Shown: positions 54,300 through 64,000 of the stretch, one piece after another | Layout of the letters: every line of letters starts with the position of its first letter | How positions within the stretch are numbered: the first letter of the stretch is position 1 | Source: Malachius bipustulatus | Lineage: Eukaryota > Arthropoda > Insecta > Coleoptera > Melyridae | Reading direction: 5' to 3' | NCBI GenBank assembly: GCA_910589415.1 | Contig: OU342639.1 | Location: forward strand, 13,214,268-13,278,267 | DNA: 64,000 nt | Position numbers and translations under genes: made by a program | The notes under the pieces: generated by a model | Databases searched by the model: none | Told to the model about the DNA's origin: nothing | Seen by the model: only the letters and a program-made list of their open reading frames with translations

Positions 54300-54720
54300 C
54301 TTTATTAAAACCGGAGTATTTTTTTACATTTTCCATGTTGAGTTGAAGGTTTTCATTTTCAAGATTTTATTGAAAATAATAAAAGAGGGGTTAATACACC
54401 TTCGAAGCCGTCCTTTAGCAATAAACTAGGAACGTTGTCACAGCCTGTGGTCATCTCACTATTCAATTTCCTGACTGCTTTTATAATATGGAATTCCATA
54501 ATTTTAGATACAATGTTATTCACATTGAAACCTAGTTATTTATTGGAGCAGCTTCAGACTTTATACATATAAACACTTTTAAAGAAGTCAGTAAATGCGC
54601 CGACAATATCTTTTGGTTCATCGTACTCTTGTCCATTTCCATGCAACAACATCAATACCTTTTTGTAGTAATTTTGTAATAATAATACTGGGAAAGGCTT
54701 TTCTTCTTTTTTAAACCTTT
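54300..54720 (-). pseudogene. LINE linker fragment (pre-RT)
   Basis: On the minus strand KKVLMLLHGNGQEYDEPKDI, VGAFTDFFKSVYMYKV and IMEFHIIKAVRKLNSEMTTG, CDNVPSLLLKD match the region just before the RT of Jockey/CR1 LINEs (family pattern F.SVY...I.KAI.KL....GCD.IP..LLK). One stop interrupts it. It begins where the neighbouring fragment (54722-55545) stops, out of collinear order, so the two are separate pieces or a rearrangement. Confidence 0.65.
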
Positions 54721-54721
54721 T

Positions 54722-55545
54722 TTCAACAAAGCCATGTTGAAACTCTTAAATCAGTGGCTTAACGTGGGAATATAATTTACGGTGATTTATATAAATAAAT
54801 TACGGTTTCAAAAAGCTTTGAAAAATTTTACAGAACAATTATTGACCTATAATTCTCGAAAAAACCAGGATCACCAGATTTCAAGAAACCGGACCCTGTT
54901 TCCAGACGGTGGGAAACGTTTGCGCTTTGATCCATAAATTGAAGATATAGGTCAAAGGAGCAGAAAATGAAGCCCGGGTGAAAACCCCGGGTGTTCTTAT
55001 TTCTCAACTTTCGGGAAGCCAATTGCAAATCAGATTCGGTAATATTATCAAACCCTGTCTGAAAGTTGGACAAGGAGTATGAACCGTCAAGTCTGCACTG
55101 CATCCAGAAGAGTCCATGGCAGAAGAATCTAGCGCATACACACTTTCTAAATATGATTCAAAACCCTCTACTATTTGGACCAGTTTTCTCCCATAGTCGG
55201 TTTCCAATTTTCCAATTTACATGCAAGTACATCGAGGGCAGGACACTCCTCCCCCAGCCTGTCTGATACATGTAGTAGTTCTACTTTAATGTCATTTCTG
55301 ACAGCAAGAAGAACATACCTCCTTCCATGGATGCACCAGTTGAAAAAAAGTCTCTATCTTTTTCAAAAACTCTATAACTATTTGAAACAAATTCAACATC
55401 ATACATACTGTCAATTAGCAATTTCAGTCAAGGCTACTATATCAAATCTTGAGCATGTAAGTAAAGGACACAAAGCAGTCTTCAAGTTCTTTTTTCATGC
55501 TTCTGACATTCTGGTAATATAACTCAAGGCTACTCTGTTGGGCTT
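54722..55545 (-). pseudogene. LINE endonuclease-to-RT fragment
   Basis: On the minus strand LYYQNVRSMKKELEDCF (about 55535-55480, endonuclease start), SRFDIVALTEIAN (catalytic E), CIHGRRYVLLAVRNDIKVEL, ALDVLACKLENWKP (about 55300-55200), FESYLESVYALDSSAMDSSG, SLSNFQTGFDNITESDLQLA and RKLRNKNTRGFHPGFI, SGDPGFFENYRSIIVL (RT fingers) and FQHGFVEK (54722-54744). At least four frameshifts or stops. It resembles the LINE at 21.4-24 kb. Confidence 0.75.
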
Positions 55546-55620
55546 CTTTAGTTTAAATATGAATTCTCATTTCGAGAATAAAATGTTGGATTTTTTTTTT
55601 TAAATAGGTATTATTAATAA

Positions 55621-56061
55621 TTTTTAGCGCATCGCCTCTGAAAGACGATTTTACAGTAGCTTAATAGCCGGCGGAATGACGCATATTGCAGCCCTACATG
55701 CAATAGCGGCTCGCTGGCCCGTAGGCGGACAGATTTAGTAGTTACTATAACAACTACTGTAGTTGTTATCAGTTAGTGATTACGCAGCAGGTGAGAGCTC
55801 GGCAGCGAAATTCAAGCACACAGCTTACAACTACCGAGACCACGAACCACGATACGCGCATATTTCAATCAAGTCTAAGCGAGCTGGAAATATAATAATA
55901 GTTTCTGAGCTACTAGTTTCTGAGGTTTCGTCAATAAAGCAACAAAATGAACGCTAGACAGGGAAATGACACTGACAGTGAATTAATTTGTACGCCACCA
56001 CATATTCGCCAACAAGCTAACAAGCTAAAGTTTTCAATGTTCTAACGCGATGCGCTAAAAA
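55621..56061. mobile_element. 441-bp MITE with perfect 15-bp terminal inverted repeats
   Basis: TTTTTAGCGCATCGC (55621-55635) is the exact reverse complement of GCGATGCGCTAAAAA (56047-56061). Inside is a perfect 21-bp palindrome TAACAACTACTGTAGTTGTTA (55748-55768) and one short ATG frame. It is richer in GC than its flanks. A target duplication is not evident (AATAA versus ATACC). Superfamily unassigned. Confidence 0.75.
55947..56045 (+). pseudogene. Short frame inside the MITE, probable remnant of an element protein
   Basis: A 32-residue frame starts MNARQGNDTDSELICTPPH and ends two bases before the right terminal repeat. The DSELICTPPHI wording recalls N-termini of repetitive tyrosine-recombinase-like proteins in some insects, but this is from memory and weak. 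It is preceded by a possible untranslated leader within the element. Confidence 0.35.
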
Positions 56062-57296
56062 ATACCGTCTATATCTCGGCCGGACCCGAAGTCCATTTAA
56101 GCTCGTATTCAATCGACCCTCGCTCCGCTCGGCCCGATAATTTCATACTCGCCGAAATGATCTTCTTTCCGCCCTTGGTATAGAATATACTATTTTGGTT
56201 TGCATGATTTTTTATAATGAACGACATAAAAAATAATATAACGGTTATAAGAAAAACAAAAGCTGGCTCTGGAAACTCTGTGATCTAGTCGGCTTTGGAA
56301 ATTTTTATAATATCAAATTGATAGCTTTCGATGATTTATGTAAACCTGCAATAAAACAACCAACAATAAAAAAAGATATAGCTAAAGTAGCGGTACAGTC
56401 TTACTAATTCCAAATTAAAAGTCCTACAAAATTCTTTATTTTCTAACACAACTATAACCTGTAACAATAATCTCCAAATCTAAATAATCAGCTGTTCTCT
56501 TATTTACACACAGATACTAATAACACAACAACTATACTCTTTCACTTAACTTGTCACAGTAACTTCACCCTGTACTCCTTATTATTTACTTTTTTTTTGT
56601 TTGTCTTTGTGTCTTTTTTTTAATTTCTGTAATAACGCTGTTGTACTAAGCAATAACTATTGTAATTCAAATATAATAAAGAAATTTGGATTGTATTGTA
56701 CTCTAGCACTTCCCAATTACAACTTCTAAACTACAACTGTCTGATCTCCAGCCACGGCGGTTCTCGGGGATATAGTTTCCTGAGGTGCCATTGAAGGCTC
56801 TGGTGTATCTCTAGACACAACCATGACACAACCGCGCGGTCTTGAACATGTGTAGCCATTCTGGTATTTAGTAGAATGTTAATTATTCTGGTTTGGCAAT
56901 ATGTCATGACGCGAAGGTCACATCTCTGATTGGCTGAGTCATAGTAATTGTAGATAAGGGAAGGCAAACAAATACGAATCCAGAATATTTCTAGTGTCCC
57001 TTAGTTATAATAGAAACCTAGAGTTTTCAGTTTTTTCGGGATATTTCAGTTCCCTTTAAAAACTGCGGGGTCCTTTCAAATCTAAATGTCGAATTATTTC
57101 TGCAAATTCCTATTAGCGCATTTTTATTTACGTACTTTGTATATGTTACGGCTACAGCTCAATGGCGGGTAAAACTATTAATTTTGTAGAGAAACTTCGA
57201 AATACAACAACACAACTGGCCGGGACCGGCGTCTCACAAAAAAGCATGTCCTGGCCAGGTTTGAACTCCGGATTACAGAGAAACCCGTGAAGGTTT
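56062..57296. other. Gap without recognised gene
   Basis: GACCCTCGCTCCGCTCGG (56116-56133) stands out as GC-rich. A minus-strand frame at 56731-56967 (78 codons) has no family resemblance that I can name. No gene is called. Confidence 0.4.
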
Positions 57297-57413
57297 AAAA
57301 AAAAAAAAGAAAGTTGCTTCGAGTTTAGCTCATAAAACTGCAATACTTTCCCCATTTAATCGTTTCTCTAGAGCAATAGTAAGATTCCTATACTAAACTC
57401 TGAAATCACCCTG
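57297..57413. repeat. Single right arm of the 47.8-kb foldback family
   Basis: GCTCATAAAACTGCAATACTTTCCCCATTTAA and AAATCACCCTG parallel 49405-49490. It ends CACCCTG followed by TA (57414-57415). The left arm is missing. Confidence 0.7.
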
Positions 57414-57579
57414 TATATTGTGACAAACGATTCGCTTTTGTTTGTTACGAATTAATTTCATCTATCTATTAAATCTTAAAATTACACGAGCTGCTACATT
57501 TTCGTTAATTTGTAATTAGGACTTTTCAAAGCGATTTTTGAAGAGGTATAGGTACTTACAGAGTTTGGGAGAAAGCCTA

Positions 57580-57627
57580 AAAAAACCTTCTTGCGCATCA
57601 ATCGCAGAAATAGTGTATTTTTATGCG
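57580..57627 (-). repeat. SINE core fragment
   Basis: ACCTTCTTGCGCATCAATCG and CAGAAATAGTGTATTTTTATG match the end of the SINE at 31921-31970. It directly abuts repeat R. Confidence 0.6.
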
Positions 57628-59245
57628 ATTCAATTATGAATATTTTCACCGCTTTTTAAATTATTGGCTTTCTGAAATTTTCCATAGTCATGTCATGTTA
57701 GCGTAGTGCTTTAATGTGAAAAATTTTCTGTGATAATTTCATTTCATTTCGTTTCAACACGTGCCTTAGAATGGATTTTTAAATTTAAAAATCAAAAAAA
57801 TTGGCGCAAAATTTTACAATTTTGTCCCTTTTCCTATGCCCGCCACTGGCTAACTTTACTTGAAAAATACTATTTTTTACACTACCTTTAATAAATTCGG
57901 AAAAAACTGAAAGGAGAGTTTTGAAAACCGAAAGTTTGAAATTTTAGAGGAATAAACATCATTTAAAAATATTAGAATATATCTCCGCCATTTTTATATT
58001 TGCTTCTTGAAATTTTTGAAGGTTAAATGCTATTAGTATAGTTGTCTACTATCAAAATTTCCGTTCTATTCCTTCAAAAATAAGCTCATGAATGTTTATA
58101 GAAATGTAGACATTTTTACCCTTTTCCTACCCACGCCTCTGGCTTATTAATAGAAATGATGCAAATTGTATTGCATTAGCTCAACTTTCAAATAAGTTTA
58201 TTCCAATCTTGTTAATTTTGTTTAAAAGTTTTTGATCTTGCCTATTTAGGGGTTCAAAATCTAGCCATTTTCCAAAAATTGAAAAGGCCGCCATTTTGGA
58301 ATGTCTTTACCTATTTTACTCAAATACAGTACCAGACGACTACTTGAGGGTATCTTACTACCAAAAAAATTTCAGCGCTCTAGATTGAAAACTTCGACCA
58401 GAAACCGTGCCTCACGGACGGTTTTTTTTTCTGAAATTCGGAGGGACATCCTGTAGAAGTAACACAACTCTAGGAAAATGTTTTTTACGAAAATCAAACG
58501 TCAGCCCTAAGGTTTATAAGAGTAAAAAATTTCGTTCATTAATCTTGAAAGATGAAGCTACAGGGCGTTTTTAAAAATTTAGAGAAATTAATTTAAAAAA
58601 AACATCATGTAAAAAAAATCGAATATCTCCGCCATTTTTCTTATTTACTTTTTGAAATTCTCAAGGGTTGAAGTCTATTAGTATAGTTGTCTACTGTAAA
58701 AATTTCAGTTTAATTACTTCAAAAATGTGCTCATAAATTGTTGGACAAATTTAGCCATTTTTACCCTTTTCCTACCCACGCCACTGGCTTATTAATAGAA
58801 AAAATGCAAATTTTGTTGCATGAAATTAAATTTCAAGTCATTTACTTCCAATATTGTGAATTTGATATAAAACTCTTTTTCTATCTAGCTTATACAGGGG
58901 TTCAAAAAATAGTCCTTTTTCCAAAAATTAAAATGGCCGCCATTTTGAAACGGCTCGATCGATTTTGCTCAAGTACAATACCAGACCAGTTCTTATATAT
59001 ATCTTACTCCCACAAAAATTTCAGTCCCCTAGATTGAAAACTGCGACCTGAAATGAGATGACAAAAACGGGATATGGGGAATTTTGAAAGGACACCCTGT
59101 AGAAGTAACGCGACTTTAGGAATTTTTTTCAACGAAAATCTAACGTCGTTCTAAGGCTTTACAAGGATCCAAAATTTCATTCACTAATCTTGAAAGATAA
59201 AGCTACAGGAGCGTTTTTAAAATCGAAATTTCGCGATTTTGGAGA
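57628..59245. repeat. Tandem repeat R, about 640-bp unit, about 2.3 copies
   Basis: Landmarks recur with a spacing of about 640-650 bp: ATCTCCGCCATTTTT at 57983 and 58624, TATTAGTATAGTTGTCTACT at 58032 and 58677, TTACCCTTTTCCTACCCACG at 58116 and 58758, GGCCGCCATTTT at 58287 and 58934, and CCTGTAGAAGTAAC at 58450 and 59096. The copies are about 15-25% diverged. No frame is conserved between them. Related single copies are at 757-2378 (LTR-split) and 32640-33240. Confidence 0.8.
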
Positions 59246-59247
59246 AA

Positions 59248-59262
59248 TATATATATATATAA

Positions 59263-59293
<31 letters not shown>

Positions 59294-59325
59294 AATATAT
59301 ATATAAATATATATATATATATCGT
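59248..59325. repeat. (AT)n microsatellite
   Basis: TATATATATAAATATATATA units cover about 78 bp at the end of repeat R. Confidence 0.95.
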
Positions 59326-59334
59326 GGGCAGGTG

Positions 59335-59440
59335 AATTTTGGAAAACCACTTTTTCGTGATCTGGGGGTCATGATCGGTGGACATTTGATGAGTTTGGGT
59401 GATTTTCGAAAAGTGATGTCGTCCTCAATAGTGTATTTTT
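59335..59440 (+). repeat. Dispersed repeat shared with 6060-6170
   Basis: AAAACCACTTTTTCGTGATC, TCGGTGGACATTTGATG and AGTGATGTCGTCCTC are the diverged reverse complement of 6070-6165. Confidence 0.65.
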
Positions 59441-61050
59441 TTATTAAAAAATACACTAAAATCACTATCTCCCGAGTGATATGGAGGATAACATCGCATA
59501 AACTTATTCACAATGCGAGCGAAAGGAACACTTACCTATTATATCTGCAGCCTGCAGCATAATGTAAGAATTCTAGAATTTTTATTTGTCAAATGCAGCA
59601 GAAGCAGAATTAACTATTAGTAGGCTGCTAGTATCTTTCTCTCAATATCTCCATTCTCTGTGGTATCGTATGCGCTTTTTTATTGATTACTGTAAATTTA
59701 ACTTTAACAATGATTAGAAATTGTTTCAAAATGTCCTTCAACGTATCACGGGAGCATTCAATTTTGTTTTGTTTATTCATCTCCCCTTTATTCGCCACTG
59801 CTGTTAGTGTGTAGTATTATTCGTTAATAAATAAAATAAATAAAATATTTGATTTCAATGGAAAATGATAACTAAACAATAAATACATTGGTTGCACTGA
59901 ATATTCTAAACCTAAATAACACGTTTCATGTTGTGTGTTGTGTCAATTATTATTGGTGTGTTATATTCTAAATCAGTCAGGCCTGATAATGTTTTCAACC
60001 CCCTAGGCAAATCACTTTGAGATAGATAATGACTCCGGCCGACGATTTATTGCCGCATTAACTAATCGCCCTATAAACGGCGGTATAATTTCAATCAAAA
60101 TGCTTCTTTGGAATTAAATATCGCATTAAACGACCCATGAACAGCATCTAGATTTAGGTAGGAAGGCTTCGTAATTATTGTTCAACAGGGTAACAATAAA
60201 ATAAAAATAAGTAATTTACCTACATAATTATTGTTTAGTCACACGATCTTAATTATTATAATAGTTTCTTCGTTTCTCTGTACGATAACTCCGATATCTG
60301 TTTTCGACGGTGATTTTTCTGTAAAAAGCTTGGTAATTAATCAATCAGTGTTCTTACTTTATTATTTGGATTGATGTTAATAAGAGTTAGTAATAGTAGT
60401 AGTAAGAGCTGTTTCTGCATTTCTAAGCCTTATCGTTATGCAGGTCAAAAAGTTCAGCCAACAAAAGCATTTCAACTTGAATGACGTTGAATTTGAATTG
60501 TAGGTATATATCTCTCTACAGTGACAAGGCCAGTCCATTATCGAGAGCCAATAACTATTAACATATTACATGTCACCCGTCGCTTAGACATTTTAATAAA
60601 TTAAACGATTAATGATGTACGCAGCCGCGTTATAAATATGAATGCATTAGGAGTAACTGTCAACATTATGGAGAGTATCTACCCTTGTCAAATTCAGGGA
60701 TGTAATTAATGAATTCTTCCGAAATGAAACTGATTATAATTAAATCATAAAATATGAATGGTTAATTTTAGGAGCAAAAAGCCTTCTGATAATATTTCCA
60801 TTGTGTTGAAAATGAACAGGGCAGAATCAAATGTCACTTGTAAAATCTCGTGGATTAGAAACTCCATTCAAACCTATATTTTGGTAACCAGTTAATTATT
60901 ATTATCATTATAATACAAAATATTGAGATCAAATATACAGTGTGATCATTAAATAATTTTTTTTAAGAAAACTTCAACAGCTGTCATTAATTGGCGCTAG
61001 ATATACATATACAATAAGAAAAAAAATTTACATAGGTATAAGATCAATCA
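59441..61050. other. Gap without recognised gene
   Basis: AT-rich DNA; no supported coding region, repeat or RNA gene. Confidence 0.4.
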
Positions 61051-61520
61051 CTTGTTAGATGTGACGGGCAAGCTCCTGGAAAGGTTGCTCCTCACAAGAC
61101 TGCATGTCATATTTGATGTAGGAGCTATCAGTGCACAGCAATTGGGATTTAGAAAAGGGGTATCGACGACGGATGCTGTCGAGAAGGTCGCCGTGGGGTG
61201 ACGTCGTGACGTAAATAAAGTTCACCGGTATGCACGCTGATAATCTTGGATGTGATGAATTAAAAAATTAATCGTTATACCTGAGAAAGATCATATCCAG
61301 CTATCTTTCTGACAGAATGATACTCAAAAACTAAAAGGTGCTACAAGTAACGCAAGGGGTACCGCAGGGCTCATTCCTGGGTCCAACCCTATGGAACGCT
61401 ATATATGACGGTTTATTGCGTCTGGACATGCCTAGTGAAGTTGAGCTCGGCATGTGATTGACTGGTTGCTTACGCGGATGAGATCTCGTGTGAATAGTTG
61501 GTCGAGCCGTCTGAATTCGT
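61051..61520 (+). pseudogene. R1-type LINE reverse transcriptase remnant
   Basis: LLDVTGKLLERLLLTRL, GAISAQQLGFRKGVSTTDAV (61051-61190), then after breaks QGVPQGSFLGPTLWNAIYDG (GVPQGS at 61356-61373) and LRLDMPSEVEL with a degraded YADE. The LLDVTGKLLER and GPTLWN..YDG wording is characteristic of the R1/LOA side of LINE RTs, different from the other LINEs here. Three or more frame breaks. Confidence 0.78.
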
Positions 61521-61689
61521 ACACACGCTTGTTTTATTGACCTTTAAAATTGTAGATTTTATTGCAATTAATTGTATTTAATTCATGGATATTAGTATAT
61601 TGGTTCCCCTATCATCTAAGTTGCTATATCGCGAGCCAGTGCCGTAATCGTTAGTAATTTTTAGTTAGTAATCGTGTTACTAAACAATA

Positions 61690-62494
61690 AATATTTATTT
61701 ATTTTTTATTTTATTTATTTATTTATTTATTGACAATAGATAATTTTAACAGTAATAAAAATAATCACATCTTAAATTATTTCCCATCTAAACAGAGTTT
61801 GTGTTTGGGAAAGCAAATAATATAATTATACTATTTATATTTTAGTGAGAATCTACGTCTCCAATCCCCTCCTTCTTTCTCTTCCATTTTTTTAAACTAC
61901 AAATTATTTCAAAAACAAAAAGGAAAAGATAGAAACATAAAACTCACCCAAGCGGCGCTTCTGAGACGAAGAAGAGAGCCAAGATTCCTTTTGTATTGGA
62001 TAATCGTTCTTTAATGTTTTCCTCTCTACGTATTTTATGTTAGAACACTTGTACTTTTGCAAGAAGACTACATACTTCTGTGAAACAATACTACACCATT
62101 TCTTTTTGTAGGAATATATTATTTAAATTATTAAAATTGGCGTATATGTAAGTGAGTATTTCTTTCTTATATTTATATTTGTTTTTTGTGTTATTAATTT
62201 CAGACTGTAAAAGGTTGAGTATTTTAGGACCATAATATACCATGAATCTTTGATATCCAGATCTACGTAGAAATGGGGATCTCAGGCAGTTAGTGAATCT
62301 TGTGTCTTTATTATGAGAACTAGTTTCAGGTTCATTTTTTCTCTTTTCAAATATCCACATCAAACATCTGTAACTATATAATTGTCTGACACTTAGTAAC
62401 TTCGTTTCCAAATATAGCTGCTCGGTTGAGTGCCGATGATTTTTATTAAACAATATTTTTAATAAAGTATTTTGAATTACTTTTAAGTTTTTTA
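61690..62494 (-). pseudogene. Antisense LINE C-terminus and 3' tail (right half beyond the foldback)
   Basis: A (TTTA)n tract at 61690-61730 is followed on the minus strand by the protein end: NLKVIQNTLLKILFNKNHRHS, RFTNCLRSPFLRRSGYQRFM and YYGPKILNLLQSEI (62485-62091). Its upstream part continues on the other side of the foldback at 63692. Confidence 0.8.
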
Positions 62495-62496
62495 TA

Positions 62497-63689
62497 CAGG
62501 GTGTCCGGAAATTATGAGCAAAAAATTAAGGGGGTGATTCTTCTTGATGAAATATTGCCAAAAGTATCTATAATTTTTTTTCGAAAACTCAAAAAGAAGA
62601 AAGTTATAAGCCTCCAAAGTTGATTTTTTTAAATCAATATTTTTTTATAACTTTTTTTCTCGTGTACGGATTTTCTTAAAATTTGACACACTTGTCACTG
62701 ATGTTGCTTTACATCCTTGGTCCAAATTAGACTTGAATCCCTCGAAATCAAAAGGCCTTAACTGCCCTTGACCTTCAAAAAAGGCCTATAACTTTTTTCG
62801 TAATATTTTTTTCTGAGTTTTGAAGACGCACAATTGAAGAACGTGCAGAAATATTCGGAAAAGGTCCTCTTTGTCTATCACGATAAAATGACCCGTTTCC
62901 GAGTAAAACTGTTTTAAAAATTTTCCTGCACTAAAATTGATCACCATAAACTATGATCATTCTGCAACAACACCAAAGCATGCTTTGGAAACAGCTGCAG
63001 GATTGCCTAGTTATGTACAAAACAGAGACATTCGTATATAAATAGACTTGGAAATGATTTTTTTTTGAAAATGAAAAAAAAATTTAATCATTTTTTTTTT
63101 TATAAAATAATAAAATAATTTTAATAAAAAAAAAATAAATTGCTGTCAAAATGAAATCCAAAGCAAACGTCTTGTTTCCTAGGCAACCCTGCCACCGTTC
63201 CCAAAACATGCTTTGGTATTGTTGCAGAATGATCATAGTTTATGGTGATCAATTTGTGCAAGCAAATTTTTAAAACAGTTTTACTCGGAAGCAGGTCATT
63301 TTATCGTGATAGACAAAGAGGACCTTTTCCGAATATTTCTTCATGTTCTTCAATTGTGCGTCTTCAAAACTCAGAAAAAAATATTACGAAAAAAGTTATA
63401 GGCCTTTTTTGAAGGTCAAGGGCAGTTAAGGCCTTTTGATTTCGAGGGATTCAAGTCTAATTTGGACCAAGGATGTAAAGCAACATCAGTGGCAAGTGTG
63501 TCAAATTTTAAGAAAATCCGTACACTAGAAAAAAAGTTATAAAAAATATTGATTTAAAAAAATCAACTTTGGAGGCTTATAACTTTCTTCTTTTTGAGTT
63601 TTCGAAAAAAAATTATGAATACTTTTGGCAACATTTCATCAAGAAGAATCACCCCCTTAATTTTTTGCTCATAATTTCCGGACACGCTG
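62497..63689. mobile_element. Foldback MITE, TA-flanked, inserted in a LINE
   Basis: It starts CAGGGTGTCCGGAAATTATG and ends CATAATTTCCGGACACGCTG, with TA at 62495-62496 and 63690-63691. The arms (about 510 bp each) are nearly complementary, including GATTTCGAGGGATTCAAGTC and its reverse. The loop (about 63009-63178) is AT-rich. Removing it with one TA rejoins the LINE frame (YEEN-IKNLK on the minus strand), confirming both ends. Confidence 0.92.
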
Positions 63690-63691
63690 TA

Positions 63692-64000
63692 TTTTCCTCA
63701 TATAGTCCCCCCCATATTAATATGCCGTATCTCATTATTGACCCCGCCAAAGCCATGTACACCCTGCGCCGATTTTCTATTGAAAGTATATCTCTCAGTT
63801 GATAAAAAAATGTATATTAATTTCCTAAGTTTTTTCACAATAAAGTCAATGTGCTCCCTCCATTTTAGATTTTGATCTACTTGAACTCCTAAGTATTTCA
63901 CTGTATTAGTTCTTTGTATAGAAGAACAGTTACATTCATGCGTTCGAGCACATGCGCCATGGTGCACTGTTATATGATTTTTGGCTGGTTGGTCTTGTTT
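63692..64000 (-). pseudogene. Antisense LINE RT C-terminal part, runs off the window
   Basis: On the minus strand QRTNTVKYLGVQVDQNLKWR, EHIDFIVKKLRKLIYIF (63920-63815) and a degenerate GGVNNEIRHINMGG segment leading into the foldback. It is the same LINE as 61690-62494. Its upstream RT would lie beyond 64000. Confidence 0.8.

Noticed and set aside
56731..56967. 78-codon minus-strand frame
   Set aside because: No recognisable motif, unremarkable length, and surrounded by unannotated AT-rich DNA.
62091..62453. Stand-alone 120-codon gene
   Set aside because: Its frame continues across the TA-flanked foldback into LINE sequence at 63692; it is a LINE C-terminus.

Overview
The window reads as AT-rich animal nuclear DNA, most likely from an insect. 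The evidence is its mix of selfish elements: Jockey-, CR1-, R1- and R4/Dong-type LINEs, Ty3/gypsy and BEL/Pao LTR elements, a Penelope-like element, TA-target DNA transposons and foldback MITEs, and a tRNA-derived SINE. I found no convincing host protein gene, rRNA or functional tRNA, and nothing bacterial or viral apart from retroelements. The species cannot be named from the sequence.

Layout. 1-7.2 kb: a hairpin-rich leader, a reverse-strand LTR (1022-2159) with a 4-bp target duplication, a 5'-truncated LINE (2379-5012) split by a second copy of that LTR (2961-4140), and an antisense BEL/Pao pol remnant (6440-7048). 7.2-13.4 kb: a complete, very young Ty3/gypsy element with 599-bp LTRs that differ at one visible base, a tRNA-Leu-type primer site, gag, and an intact 1187-codon pol. 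13.9-16.8 kb: a decayed Jockey LINE. 17.2-18.2 kb: two opposed Penelope-like fragments. 18.4-21.2 kb: a TA-flanked DNA transposon with about 700-bp inverted ends and a broken transposase, lying inside an older foldback MITE. 21.4-24.0 kb: an antisense LINE. 26.7-29.9 kb: a third LTR copy with an exact tRNA-Lys-type primer site, followed by antisense gypsy 3' remnants. 30-37 kb: a SINE, foldback elements and a 55-bp minisatellite.

37.3-43.3 kb is a three-level nest. An R4/Dong-like LINE sits in a (TAA)n tract, a CR1-like LINE is inserted in it, and that LINE holds two MITEs whose target duplications can be read from the restored reading frame. 43.7-47.8 kb is another antisense LINE with a long open RT frame, split by a 2.2-kb element rich in CCAATAT motifs. 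47.8-64 kb holds further foldback elements (47847-49490, 52988-54165, 62497-63689), LINE fragments on both strands, a 441-bp MITE with perfect 15-bp ends, and about two tandem copies of a roughly 640-bp repeat.

Nothing works together as a host pathway; the window is a transposon nesting ground. Only the gypsy element at 7189-13380 looks recent enough to be or have been active, although an in-frame TAG cuts its gag before the nucleocapsid zinc knuckle. The most unusual patterns are a GGA-loop hairpin placed between pol and the polypurine tract in two separate gypsy copies, and a family of long, TA-flanked foldback elements that repeatedly land in LINE reading frames.
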